NCBI RefSeq assembly: GCF_023208015.1 | Contig: NZ_CP051627.1 | Coordinates: 372,001 to 436,000, forward strand | Direction of reading: 5' to 3' | From: Thermobifida alba | GTDB taxonomy: Bacteria > Actinomycetota > Actinomycetes > Streptosporangiales > Streptosporangiaceae | Length of the DNA: 64,000 bases | Shown: in pieces, positions 18,392 to 27,537 of the stretch | How positions within the stretch are numbered: position 1 is the stretch's first letter | Layout: each line of letters opens with the position of its first letter | Made by a program: the position numbers and the translations under genes | The notes under the pieces: generated by a model | Databases searched by the model: none | What the model saw: only the letters and a program-made list of their open reading frames with translations | Told to the model about the DNA's origin: nothing

Positions 18392-21300
18392 TCACCGGCA
18401 CTCCGGGCAGCGGGCGGGGGGACGGCCCCGCCCCCGGTGGGCGAAGGGGGACCCGCAGTCCCGGCAGAGCCGCTCCGAAGACCCCGGGTGCGGCGGGACG
18501 CCGGAGCCCTGCCGCACGCCCGCGGAGGCGGGCCGCTCCGGGGCGAACCGCCGCAGCCGGTGGACGTGGACCCGCCCCTCGGGCAGCGCCTGGAGGGCCA
18601 GGTCGGCCAGGTGCGCGTGGTGGGTGAACACCACCGGCTGGAAGCGGTCCGCCAGGGAGTCGAGCACCCGCAGCCCCGCCACGGTGCGCTCCTCGTCGAA
18701 GGCCATGAACACGTCGTCGAGCACGAACGGCATGGAGCGCCCCTCGGCGGCGTAGCGCTCCAGGGTCGCCAACCGCAGCGCCAGGTAGAGCTGGTCGAGG
18801 GTGCCCTCGCTCAACTGGTGGGTGGCCAGCTGCTCCCCGGTGTCCCGCCGCACCCGCAGCACGGTGGCGCCGCTGTCGTCGAGGTCGCTGTCCAACCCCG
18901 TGAACCGGTGGCCGGTGAGCGCGGCGAACAGCTCCTGCGCCCGGCCCAGGATCGGGTCCTGGTGGGCGCGGCGGTACTCCTCCAGGCACCGCACCAGGAC
19001 GGTGTGGGCCAGCAGCAGGCGGGTGTACCGCTCGGCGTCCTCGGCGAGCCGGGCGAGGACCTCCGCCCTGTGCTGGGCGGCCCGGGCCGCCTCCTCCGAC
19101 CCGTCGACCGCAGCCAGCTCCCCCCGGGCCTTCTCCCAGGCGCCGATGGCCTCGGCGTACTCCGTGTCGAGCCGGCCGATCTCCTCCTGCACCTCGGCGA
19201 TCCGGGCGGCGAGGGTCTCCCGGTCGGCCCCGGCCACGGCGGCCTCCGCCTCGGCCAGCCCGCCGTCCCAGGTGGACACGATGCTGCGCTCCAGCGTCTC
19301 CACCCCGGCGCGCAGCTCCCCCGCCTCGCGGCCGCGCGCGACGGCCGCGTGCAGTTCGGCGGTGGAGGACACCCCGACCTGCCGGCACAGTTCGGCCAGC
19401 GCCGCCTCCGCGGCGGTCCGCCGGGCCTCCTCGGTGCGCGCGCTCTCCCGCAGGGACTCCAGGGTCTCGGCGAGCACCGTGCGCCGCTGCTCCAGGCGCC
19501 GCTGCTCCTCGGCCTCCGCGTGCAGGGCCTCCAGGGCCGGGTGGCGTTCGGCCGCCTCCGCGGGGACCGGGCGGCCGCAGTCGCCGAGCAGGCCGTCCAG
19601 GGCGCCGTGGAAGGCCGCGACGGTCTCCCGCAGCGCCTCCGCCTCCGCGGCGTGCCCCTCCGCCTCCGCGGCGAGTTCGGCGGCCCGGGCGAATCGGGCG
19701 AGGTCGTCCAGCGCCTCCCCGGGACGGCGGTCCCCGGGCAGCGACAGGGAGGCGGCCACCTCGGCCCACTCCTCCTCCCAGGCGGCCAGGGACTCCTGGA
19801 CCGCGCCGTGCCGGGACCGCGCCTCGGCCAGGGCGCGCTCCGCGTCCTGCAGCGCGCGGCTCAGCTCCTCCCGTTCCCGGGCCGCCAGGTCACGGCGGTC
19901 CAGTTCGGCGGCGGCGAGCTCCCGCAGCTCCGCCAGCAGGGTCCGGGCCCGCTCGGGGGAGCCGGCGCCGGGGTCGGGGGCCGCCACGCCCTCCTCGACG
20001 AGGACCTCGTGGAGCCGGGCCGCGTGCGCGGCCGTCCGCTCGCGGACCTCGGCCAGGGCCCGGGACGCCGCCGTGAGCCGTTCGTGGCACCGCTTCAGCT
20101 CGCCGAGGCGGTCCAGGACGGTCTCGGCGGCGTCCACCTCCGGGGCGGGCAGCACCGGGTCGGGCCACCACCCGCGCCACCGCCGGTCCAGGTCGTCGGC
20201 GTCCGCGGCGAGCCGGTCCGCCTCCTCGCGCAGCCGCGCCGACTCGACCCGCGCGGAGTCCAGGGCCGCACGCAGCTCCTGGCGCCTGACCAGCACGCGG
20301 GCGGCCGAGAGCGCCCGGTCGGCCAGGGCGTCGGCGTCGGCCGCCGCCCGCTCGTGGGCCGTCAGCACCGCCTCGTCGCGGTCGCCCTCGCGGACCCGCC
20401 GCCACAGCGCGTCGCGGTCCTCGCGCGCGGCGCGCAGCTCCTCCTCGGAGGGCACGTGCCCGTCGTGGTCCAGCCGCTCCAGCTCCAGCCGTGCGCGCTC
20501 CCGTTCCGCGGCGACCCGGGACAGCTCCTGGTCGGTGCGCCGCCGCTCCCGTTCGGTGTCGCGCCACCGCTCCCGCACCGCGGCGACCTGGTCGCGGCCG
20601 GGGACCCGGGCGGCGGCCAGCGCCTCGGCGTCCTCGCGGGCCCACCCCGCGTCGGCGAGGACCCGGTCGCGCGCGGCCTCGGCCTCGCCGACGGCGTCGG
20701 CCGCCGCGGTCCACGCCTCCGGCAGGTCCTCGGGGACCGCGGACAGGGCCGCCGCGATCCGCTCCCCGGAGCCCGGGGCGGGCCGCTGCGCCAGCTGCCG
20801 GGCGGCGGTGGCGTGGCGGCTCTCCTGGCGTGCGGCCTCCTCCCGGGCCTCGTCGAGGCGGGCGCGCAGCCGCAGGTGCTCCCGGTGGAGCTCGTCGACC
20901 CGGTCGCGCAGCGCCGGGGTGACCGCGGTCCCGGCCAGGTCCGACAGGTCGGCGTCGGGGCGGACCTCGCGCAGCAGGGCGCGGGCCCGGTCGCGGGCCC
21001 GCGCCGCCGCGCGGTCCAACTCGACGACGCGCGCCTCCTCGGCCCGGACGCGCTCCTGGGACCGGGCGAGCCGCTCGACCTGGGGCAGGGCCCGCGCCAG
21101 GCGCGGGTCCATGGTCAGGTCGGCCAGTTCGCGCTCCGCGTCGGCGACGGCCCGCCCGGTCCGCTCCAGGGCCTCCTGCGCGCTGCGGGCCTGCTCCTCG
21201 AACTGGGCGACGCGGTGGGCGAGGTCCGCGGGCGCGAGCGGCCCCTGGGCCGCCAGCTCGTCGATCCGCCGGAGCAGGTGCGCCCGCTCGCGCAGCGCGG

Positions 21301-22021
21301 GCAGCGTCTGGGCGATCCGCTCCAGGCCGGCCAGCTCCCCGCGGAGTTCGCCCAGCCGGCGCTTCAGGTCCTCCGTGCGGGCCCGGGCCTCCTCGACGGC
21401 GGCCTGCCGGCTGCGGTACTCGGTGGGGAGGGTGCGCGCGGCGCGCAGCTGCTCGTCCAGGGCGCGGTACTCCTCCACCCCCCGGGCCACGGCCTGTTTG
21501 CGGCCGTTGCGGAGGAACAGGCTGTCGCGCTCCTCCTCCAGGCGCTGCCGCAGGCGGCGGAGGTCGTGGGCGGAGTGGGCGGCGGCCAGCGCCTCGCCGA
21601 TCTCGCCCCCGCCGCGCGCCAGCTGCTCCCCGCCCTCCCGCAGGGTCTTCAGGTCCAGGGCGAAGGCGGTGGTGAAGACGGTCCGGTCGACGCCGTGCAG
21701 CAGGCGCAGCAGCGCCTCCTCGGGCAGCGGGGTCCCGTCGGGGGCGACGAGGGGGTCCTTGCGCTTCTTGAGCCGGACGAACTCCAGGACCTCGCCGTCC
21801 GCGCCGCGGACCACCGCGCCCAGCCGCAGGTCGTTGCCGTGCACGAAGGTGTGCGGGCTGCGCAGGCCGATGCCGTACAGCAGCTGCTCCAGGGCGTGCA
21901 GCGCGGTGCTCTTGCCCGCCTCGTTGGGGCCGAAGACGATGTGCACGCCGGGGGCGTCCAGCGGCAGCGACAGGTCGGTGAACGGACCGAAGGCGATCAG
22001 GTCCAGCCGGTCGATCCTCAC
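18392..22021 (-). CDS. Rad50/SbcC-like coiled-coil AAA ATPase (YhaN type) with C-terminal zinc ribbon
   Basis: 1209 aa. Walker A is GPNEAGKST (31-39), in the usual place after an IAFGPF strand. Then come ~900 residues of long Arg/Glu/Ala-rich coiled coil, and a C-terminal lobe with the LSEGTLDQLYLALRLA signature and Walker B FVLDDVFMAFDEER, followed by TH. I find no CxxC zinc hook at the coil apex, unlike Rad50 and SbcC, which points to the YhaN branch. The last ~25 residues carry CRDC and CPEC, a probable zinc ribbon. The GTG start overlaps the nuclease gene stop (GTGA), so the pair should be co-translated as a DNA end-processing complex. Exact role is not known. Confidence 0.9.
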   Translation of the reverse strand: MRIDRLDLIAFGPFTDLSLPLDAPGVHIVFGPNEAGKSTALHALEQLLYGIGLRSPHTFVHGNDLRLGAVVRGADGEVLEFVRLKKRKDPLVAPDGTPLPEEALLRLLHGVDRTVFTTAFALDLKTLREGGEQLARGGGEIGEALAAAHSAHDLRRLRQRLEEERDSLFLRNGRKQAVARGVEEYRALDEQLRAARTLPTEYRSRQAAVEEARARTEDLKRRLGELRGELAGLERIAQTLPALRERAHLLRRIDELAAQGPLAPADLAHRVAQFEEQARSAQEALERTGRAVADAERELADLTMDPRLARALPQVERLARSQERVRAEEARVVELDRAAARARDRARALLREVRPDADLSDLAGTAVTPALRDRVDELHREHLRLRARLDEAREEAARQESRHATAARQLAQRPAPGSGERIAAALSAVPEDLPEAWTAAADAVGEAEAARDRVLADAGWAREDAEALAAARVPGRDQVAAVRERWRDTERERRRTDQELSRVAAERERARLELERLDHDGHVPSEEELRAAREDRDALWRRVREGDRDEAVLTAHERAAADADALADRALSAARVLVRRQELRAALDSARVESARLREEADRLAADADDLDRRWRGWWPDPVLPAPEVDAAETVLDRLGELKRCHERLTAASRALAEVRERTAAHAARLHEVLVEEGVAAPDPGAGSPERARTLLAELRELAAAELDRRDLAAREREELSRALQDAERALAEARSRHGAVQESLAAWEEEWAEVAASLSLPGDRRPGEALDDLARFARAAELAAEAEGHAAEAEALRETVAAFHGALDGLLGDCGRPVPAEAAERHPALEALHAEAEEQRRLEQRRTVLAETLESLRESARTEEARRTAAEAALAELCRQVGVSSTAELHAAVARGREAGELRAGVETLERSIVSTWDGGLAEAEAAVAGADRETLAARIAEVQEEIGRLDTEYAEAIGAWEKARGELAAVDGSEEAARAAQHRAEVLARLAEDAERYTRLLLAHTVLVRCLEEYRRAHQDPILGRAQELFAALTGHRFTGLDSDLDDSGATVLRVRRDTGEQLATHQLSEGTLDQLYLALRLATLERYAAEGRSMPFVLDDVFMAFDEERTVAGLRVLDSLADRFQPVVFTHHAHLADLALQALPEGRVHVHRLRRFAPERPASAGVRQGSGVPPHPGSSERLCRDCGSPFAHRGRGRPPARCPECR

Positions 22022-23268
22022 CGGGCGTCCTCCAGCCGGGCGAGCAGCAGCTCGACGGCCTCGGCGGCCAGGGCGCGCTGCCGTTCGGGGTCGCGCAGCT
22101 CCCGGCGCAGCTCGTCCGGCAGCCGGGCCAGGACGCCCGAGCCCTCGACGACCTCGCGCAGCAGCGCGGGGTCGCCGCCGAGCTGCTCACCCACCCTCCG
22201 CAGCGTGCCGCCCAGGTCGTCCAGGTGGTCGGCGGGGGAGCGCTCCTCGGGCGGGGAGGTCTCCAACCGGAGTTTCTCCACCCAGGTGTCGGCGCGCTGG
22301 GCGGCCAGGGACCGCAGCTCGTTGAGGAGGGTCTCGTGGTCGCGGTGCAGCGCCTCGTGCGCGTCGGTGGGCCCCTCGGCCACCACCCGCACGGCGTGCA
22401 CGCGGTCCGGTTCGGTGTCGGAGTCGAGCGTCTTGCCGAGCTGCTCGGCGACGAGCCCGAACACGTCGGTGAGGTCGCGGGCGCCGCGGACGTCCACCCG
22501 CAGTTCGTGCCAGCGGGCGGCGGTGTCGAGGTCGTGGTGGCGCAGTCCGGTGACCCGGTGGCGGTCGTCCACGGTGACGAGGGTGCAGCCCTTGGGGCCG
22601 GCCTCGCGGGCGTGCCGCCCCTGGACGTTGCCGGGGAAGACGACCTTGACGTCGGCGTCGTACTCGACCCTGCGCTGGTGGACGTGGCCCAGCGCCCAGT
22701 ACTCGTAGCCGCGGTCGACCAGGTCGTCGAGGCTGCACGGCGCGTACCGCTCGTGCCCCTCGCGGCCGCCCAGCGCGGTGTGCAGCAGCCCGACGTTGAA
22801 CAGGCCGGACACCGGCGGGGGGTAGTGCACGGCCAGGTTGTCGGTGATGTCGTAGCGGGCGAAGCCCTGGCCGTGGACGGCCAGCCCGCGCTGCTCGTCG
22901 ACCACCGTGTCGGGGCGGTCGGTGGGGAAGTAGTGCACGTTCTCCGGCAGGGAGAGGGTCAGCGTCCGCGTCATCGAGTTCTGCGCGTCGTGGTTGCCCG
23001 CGATCAGGTAGACGGGGATGTCGGCCGCGCGCAGCCGTCCCATCTGCCGGGTGAAGAACAGCCCGGTGTTGTAGTCGGGCCAGTCCCCGTCGTAGACGTC
23101 CCCGGCGAGCAGCACCGCGGTGACCTCCTCGGCCAGCGCGAGGTCCACCAGGTTCTCCAGGGCGCGCCGGGTGGCCCCGCGCAACTGCTCGGCCGGGGCC
23201 CCCTCGTAGCGGGACAGCCCGCGCAGCGGACTGTCGACGTGCAGGTCGGCGGCGTGCAGCAGCTTCAT
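22018..23268 (-). CDS. Mre11/SbcD-like metallophosphoesterase nuclease (YhaO type)
   Basis: 416 aa. All phosphoesterase motifs are present: DLHVDSP (Asp8, His10), GDVYDGDWPD, GNHDA, LLHT and GHVHQ. This is the two-metal site of Mre11-family exo/endonucleases. A C-terminal helical region follows, likely where the ATPase coils dock. The ATG at 23268 has GGAGGAGAT upstream; the in-frame extension beyond it is not protein-like. The gene is followed with a 4-bp overlap by the Rad50-like ATPase. Known relatives act on DNA ends during repair; here that is inference. Confidence 0.93.
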   Translation of the reverse strand: MKLLHAADLHVDSPLRGLSRYEGAPAEQLRGATRRALENLVDLALAEEVTAVLLAGDVYDGDWPDYNTGLFFTRQMGRLRAADIPVYLIAGNHDAQNSMTRTLTLSLPENVHYFPTDRPDTVVDEQRGLAVHGQGFARYDITDNLAVHYPPPVSGLFNVGLLHTALGGREGHERYAPCSLDDLVDRGYEYWALGHVHQRRVEYDADVKVVFPGNVQGRHAREAGPKGCTLVTVDDRHRVTGLRHHDLDTAARWHELRVDVRGARDLTDVFGLVAEQLGKTLDSDTEPDRVHAVRVVAEGPTDAHEALHRDHETLLNELRSLAAQRADTWVEKLRLETSPPEERSPADHLDDLGGTLRRVGEQLGGDPALLREVVEGSGVLARLPDELRRELRDPERQRALAAEAVELLLARLEDAR

Positions 23269-23559
23269 CGATCTCCTCCGGGGGAAGACGGAAGACAGCC
23301 GACCAGGATGCCACGGTCCCGGCGGCCGCGCAGCGGACCGTGGGAAAAACCCGTCGCGCAACGGCCTCCGGAGGGCGCGGGGCGGCAGCGGAGACGACCG
23401 GCCGCCCCGGGCGGGGAGGCGCGGCGCCCCACGGGACCGGCGTCCGTTCCCGTCGGCCGGACCGTCGGGAGGGCGGCGTATCCTGCCGGTGACCGGTCGG
23501 CCACGGCGGGACCGCGGGCAGTCGGTGCGGACACGCAGCCCCCAGAGCGTGGAGTGGAG

Positions 23560-23917
23560 ATGGCCAAGGAACTGCCCCGGTCGGTGGCGTGGATCAGAAT
23601 CCTGCTGTTCGTGGTCGCCGGACTGCCCTTCGTGTTCGCGGCGGCGCTGTTCGTCCTGCTGGGCGGCTCGGCCCGGGACTTCGGCTACGTGCTGGTGGTC
23701 TCCCTGCCGGGGATGCTGCAGGCGCTGCTGGGCCTGTTCGTCCCCCCGGGGAGGGCGGGTGGTCTTCTTCGCCATCCTCGTCACCGAGGTCCTGTTCGTG
23801 CTGTACACGCTGCTGACCCTGGCCGGTGACGGGCGTGTCACCCAGCTCGTCTTCCCGGTGGCGATCCTGGTGCTGCTGAGCCGTCCCTCGGCGCGGGAGT
23901 TCTTCCTGGCTCGCTGA
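23560..23917 (+). pseudogene. Small membrane protein gene with an apparent +1 frameshift
   Basis: The ATG at 23560 (GGAG upstream) opens a frame with two clean hydrophobic segments (RILLFVVAGLPFVFAAALF and YVLVVSLPGMLQALLGLF). At about 23755 that frame becomes Arg/His-rich and stops at 23829. The next frame continues with VVFFAILVTEVLFVLYTLL and LVFPVAILVLLS and ends at 23917. Removing one G from the GGG at 23753-23755 joins them into a plausible 118-residue, four-helix protein (..VPPGRRVVFFAIL..). Either a real frameshift mutation or a base-calling error in a G/C run. Function unknown. Confidence 0.7.
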
Positions 23918-23946
23918 GCCGGTGGCTGTTTCCGGTCAGGTCTGCG

Positions 23947-23971
23947 GGGCCTGCTTTGGGTCTGCAGGCCC
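23947..23971 (+). terminator. Hairpin terminator
   Basis: GGGCCTGC (23947-23954) and GCAGGCCC (23964-23971) around a T-rich 9-nt loop, 30 bp after the frameshifted membrane gene. Confidence 0.45.
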
Positions 23972-24076
23972 TGTCCGGGGGACGGAAAGCCACTAGTTTC
24001 ATTCCGCGTCTGTTGGGGGAAGTGTGCGGCGCGGCGGTCAAACCGGGTGTTTTGTCTGCGGTGGAACGGGTGCGCG

Positions 24077-24817
24077 GTGCTGAGGCGGATTCACGATCCC
24101 GAGCGCGGGGCGTCGTTCGTGGAGTACGCCGGGGTGCTGGTGTTGGCCGCGGCGATCGTGGCCGCCGTGGCGTTCTCCGGGATCGCGGGACAGGTGTCGG
24201 AGGCGGTGGTCTCTGCGGTGGAGGCTGCGCTCGACGGCGACAGGGTCGCGGAGCTGCTGCGCGCCCTGGCGGTCGCCGAGGAGTGGGAGGAGGTCGTCCG
24301 GGCCAGGCTGGAGGAGACGGCGCGGGCGGGGGGCGTGGTGACCCTGGCCCGGGTGGAGGACCCCGGGGACCTGCTCGCCTGCCTGGTCAGCCGTGACCCT
24401 GCGCTGCCCGCCGAGGCACTGCCGTGGTTCGTGGTGGAGCTGCGTGAGGAGGGCCGACCGGTGCGGCTGGAGGGGCGGCTGGACTGGGCGGGGGAGGCGG
24501 TGCCGGACCTGGCGGCGGCGGTGCGCAAGGTGTACCCGACGCCGCAGGAGTGGCGTGCCGCGCGCGCCGCGGGGACGCCGGTCCGGCAGGACCGCAGGCT
24601 GCGGCGGGAGCTGGGCCTGGTCCACAGCGTGCGCGAGTGGTCGCGGCAGGACTGCCGCCTGCTGCGACTGGGAGAGGACGGGAGCCTGCTGCGCGTGGCC
24701 CCCGAGCGGGTGCGCGGCGGGCACCCCGAGTGGGCGGGCCTGCGCCACGTCTCCGCCCTGCTGCGCGCCAACCGCCCCGCCCTGCGCGCACTCGCCGCCG
24801 GGTACCGCCCGCGGTGA
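24077..24817 (+). CDS. Prepilin-like (Flp/VEYA-type) N-terminus fused to an uncharacterised ~190 aa domain
   Basis: 246 aa from the GTG at 24077; 256 aa if the GTG at 24047 is used. A short basic leader ends DPERG, then ASFVEYAG and a hydrophobic stretch (VLVLAAAIVAAVAF). Cleavage after that Gly would leave Glu at mature position 5, the classic class III (type IV/Flp) prepilin rule. The following ~190 residues are charged, soluble and unknown to me, with DLAAAVRKVYPTPQEW and HSVREWSRQDCRLLRLGED. Ordinary Flp pilins end shortly after the hydrophobic helix, so this is a fusion. No tad or pil genes are nearby. Some actinomycete proteins join a VEYA segment to large effector domains; a link is only speculation. 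Confidence 0.6.
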   Translation: MLRRIHDPERGASFVEYAGVLVLAAAIVAAVAFSGIAGQVSEAVVSAVEAALDGDRVAELLRALAVAEEWEEVVRARLEETARAGGVVTLARVEDPGDLLACLVSRDPALPAEALPWFVVELREEGRPVRLEGRLDWAGEAVPDLAAAVRKVYPTPQEWRAARAAGTPVRQDRRLRRELGLVHSVREWSRQDCRLLRLGEDGSLLRVAPERVRGGHPEWAGLRHVSALLRANRPALRALAAGYRPR

Positions 24818-24864
24818 CCCCGGCCGAACCGTCCCGGGCGCGCCCGTCCGCCCCGACACCGGCG

Positions 24865-24909
24865 CCGCCCGTGCCGCCCCGGCTCGAAGAGCCCGGACGG
24901 CACGGGCGG
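24865..24909. terminator. Bidirectional hairpin terminator
   Basis: A 12-bp perfect stem, CCGCCCGTGCCG (24865-24876) with its complement (24898-24909), encloses a second near-perfect stem. It separates the convergent prepilin-like gene and the aldo/keto reductase. Confidence 0.65.
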
Positions 24910-24946
24910 AAGGCCCGGCCCGCTGCGGCCGAGGACCGGCCGTCGG

Positions 24947-25951
24947 CTACGGGCGCTCCTTCGGGCTGGCGGTCAGCGCCGGGTCGCGCTGTACGGAGTC
25001 GCCCAGGATCTCGTCGACGCGGCGCATCAGTTCGGCGTCGAGCCGGACGCCCGCGGCCTTGGCGTTGTCGCGCACCTGCTCGGGGCGGGAGGCGCCGATG
25101 ATCGCCGCGGACACGTTCGGGTTCTGCAGCACCCACGCCACCGCGAGCTGCGCCGGGGTCAGGCCGGCCTCGGCGGCCAGCGGCGGCAGCTGCTGCACCC
25201 GCTCCAGCAGGGTCTGGTCGTCCAGGAGGCGCCGGACGAAGTTCGCCCCGGACTTCTCGTCGGTGGCCCGGGAACCCGCGGGCGGCGGCTGGCCCGGCTT
25301 GTACTTGCCGGTCAGCACGCCCTGGGCGATCGGCGACCACACGATCTGCCCCAGGCCCTCACGCTCGCACAGCGGCACCACCTCGGACTCGATCACCCGC
25401 CACAGCATGTTGTACTGCGGCTGGTTGGAGACGATCCGGTCCAGGCCCATCTCGTCGGCGACCTTCAGCGCCCGTTCGATCTCCTCGGCCCGCCACTCCG
25501 ACACGCCGACGTAGAGGACCTTGCCCTGGCGCACCAGGTCGTCGAAGGCCCGCAGGGTCTCCTCCAGCGGGGTGGCGTAGTCGAACCGGTGCGCCTGGTA
25601 CAGGTCCAGGTAGTCGGTGCCCAGGCGGCGCAGCGACTCCTCCACCCCGCGGACGATGTGCTTGCGTGACAGGCCCCGGTCGTTCTTCCCGGGCCCTACC
25701 GGCCAGTACACCTTGGAGAAGATCTCCACGCCGTCGCGGCGCTGCCCCTTCAGCGCGCGTCCCAGCACCTCCTCGGCGCGGCCCTGGGCGTAGACGTCGG
25801 CGGTGTCGAACGTGGTGATGCCCTCGTCCAGCGCGGCGTGCACGCACGCCACGGCCGCGTCCTCCTCGACCTGGGAGCCGTGGGTGATCCAGTTGCCGTA
25901 GGCGATCTCGCTGACGACGAGTCCGCTGCTGCCAAGATGACGGAATTCCAT
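24947..25951 (-). CDS. Aldo/keto reductase
   Basis: 334 aa NADPH-dependent oxidoreductase of the AKR superfamily, close in layout to voltage-channel beta-subunit/YghZ-like members. The catalytic tetrad is visible: Asp and Tyr in FDTADVYAQG, Lys in IFSKVYWP, His in QAHRFD. The cofactor-binding C-terminal part has AAIIGASRPEQ. Substrate cannot be inferred. Start is the ATG at 25951. It lies downstream of the DUF3043 gene (86 bp) on the same strand. Confidence 0.92.
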   Translation of the reverse strand: MEFRHLGSSGLVVSEIAYGNWITHGSQVEEDAAVACVHAALDEGITTFDTADVYAQGRAEEVLGRALKGQRRDGVEIFSKVYWPVGPGKNDRGLSRKHIVRGVEESLRRLGTDYLDLYQAHRFDYATPLEETLRAFDDLVRQGKVLYVGVSEWRAEEIERALKVADEMGLDRIVSNQPQYNMLWRVIESEVVPLCEREGLGQIVWSPIAQGVLTGKYKPGQPPPAGSRATDEKSGANFVRRLLDDQTLLERVQQLPPLAAEAGLTPAQLAVAWVLQNPNVSAAIIGASRPEQVRDNAKAAGVRLDAELMRRVDEILGDSVQRDPALTASPKERP

Positions 25952-26037
25952 GGGCGCCACCCTAGTGTCCGACCCCCGGAAAGCGCCTCCCCGGATCCGC
26001 GGGCCGCGACCGCGCCGCCGCGGGGGCGGGGCCCGCG

Positions 26038-26682
26038 TCAGCGGCGGTGCTTGGCCAGGAAGTCGTCGCCCACGCCCACCCGCGGCTTGGGCAGCCGCAG
26101 CTTGCGGATCTGCAGCTGGCGCATGACCGCGTACATGCCCGCGCCGCGCACGTTCTCGGTCTCCCGGGGGTAGTGCTCGGCGATCAGCCGCTTGACGCGG
26201 CGCGCGGTGAAGAAGCCTTCGATGATCATTGTCACAATCATCATGGGCCACACGACGTAGGTGACGAACAGCTGGACCTGCACCAGCGGCAGGAACAGCA
26301 GCACGATGATGGCCAGCGAGAAGTACAGGAAGAACTCGCTGACCGTGCGGCGCGAGTCGACGTAGTCGCGGGCCAGGGCGCGTGCCGCACCCAGGTCCTG
26401 GGGGCGGATGTAGCGGTCCTCGGGGTTGACCAGCCCCGCCCGCTCCCGCTGCCGCCTGCGCCGTTCCCGCTCCCGCAGCTGCTTGTAGGCTTCCCGGCGC
26501 GTCTTGGGCGCCGCCAGCGGCCTGCGCAGCTGCTGGGTCGCCTCCCTGCGTTTGGGCGTGGGCACCCCCTTCTTCGGGGAGTACCCCTTGCGGGCGGGCG
26601 CCTGGTCGGTCTCGGACTGGGTGGAGTTGCTCATGACCTGCTCTTGGGGTGCTGAGGCGGAGCGACGACGGAACACACCCAT
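26038..26682 (-). CDS. DUF3043 family membrane protein
   Basis: 214 aa. A very basic N-terminal half (KGYSPKKGVPTPKRREA, then RRREAYKQLRERERRRRQRER) with YIRPQDLG and the conserved ARDYVDSRRTVSEFF, two transmembrane helices (~118-160), and a cytoplasmic C-terminus ending VGDDFLAKHRR. DUF3043 is an actinomycete-wide family of unknown function. It is divergent from pspA, as commonly seen, which hints at envelope-related work; that is inference. Confidence 0.88.
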   Translation of the reverse strand: MGVFRRRSASAPQEQVMSNSTQSETDQAPARKGYSPKKGVPTPKRREATQQLRRPLAAPKTRREAYKQLRERERRRRQRERAGLVNPEDRYIRPQDLGAARALARDYVDSRRTVSEFFLYFSLAIIVLLFLPLVQVQLFVTYVVWPMMIVTMIIEGFFTARRVKRLIAEHYPRETENVRGAGMYAVMRQLQIRKLRLPKPRVGVGDDFLAKHRR

Positions 26683-26793
26683 CAGGGTAGCCGCTCACCA
26701 CCTCATGGCGACCTGCGGTCAGAACGCATAAGGTTGAGAGAAGCGCCCGCTGGGAACAGCCGATACGGACCGAGAAAGAGGACGGCCACGCCG

Positions 26794-27537
26794 ATGAGCG
26801 TGTTTCAGCGACTTTCCATGATCTTCAAGTCCAAGGCGAACAAAGCCCTGGACGCCGCGGAGGACCCGCGCGAGACCCTCGACTACTCGTACCAGAAACA
26901 GCTGGAGCTGCTGCAGAAGGTGCGACGCGGAGTGGCTGACGTCGCCACGTCCCGTAAGCGTATCGAACTGCAGATCCAGCAGTTGGACCAGCAGGCCAAC
27001 AAGCTGACCAACCAGGGCCGGGCCGCGCTGGCGCAGGGGCGCGAGGACCTCGCCCGCGAGGCCCTGCAGCGCAAGTCCGGGCTGCAGAGCCAGATCGACA
27101 GCCTGCGCGAGCAGCACGCCCAGCTGCAGGGCGAGGAGCAGAAGCTCACCCTGGCCGCCCAGCGCCTGCAGGCCAAGGTCGACGCCTTCCGCACCCGCAA
27201 GGAGACCATCAAGGCCACCTACACCGCGGCCCAGGCCCAGACCCAGATCAGCGAGGCGTTCTCCGGCATCTCCGAGGAGATGGGCGACGTCGGCATGGCC
27301 ATCCAGCGCGCCGAGGACAAGACCGCCGAGCTGCAGGCGCGCGCCGGAGCCGTCGACGAGCTGCTCGCCTCGGGCGCCCTCGACGACCTCACCGGCACCA
27401 GCCGCGACGACATCCAGGCCGAGCTGGACCGCATGGCCAGCACCGACGGCGTGGAGCGGGAGCTGGAGGCGATGAAGCGCGAGCTCGGCAGCGGCGGAAG
27501 CACCTCCCCCAAGCAGATCGAGGGAGGTGGCGCGTGA
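26794..27537 (+). CDS. pspA: PspA/IM30 family phage-shock protein
   Basis: 247 aa ESCRT-III-like membrane remodelling protein. It starts with the amphipathic SVFQRLSMIFKSKANKALD, followed by DPRETLDYSYQKQLELL and almost continuous helix/coiled coil to about residue 210, and a flexible Ser/Gly tail. It binds stressed membrane and assembles into scaffolds. It overlaps pspAA by GTGA. No PspF/PspBC system is adjacent; actinomycetes use different partners. Confidence 0.95.
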   Translation: MSVFQRLSMIFKSKANKALDAAEDPRETLDYSYQKQLELLQKVRRGVADVATSRKRIELQIQQLDQQANKLTNQGRAALAQGREDLAREALQRKSGLQSQIDSLREQHAQLQGEEQKLTLAAQRLQAKVDAFRTRKETIKATYTAAQAQTQISEAFSGISEEMGDVGMAIQRAEDKTAELQARAGAVDELLASGALDDLTGTSRDDIQAELDRMASTDGVERELEAMKRELGSGGSTSPKQIEGGGA

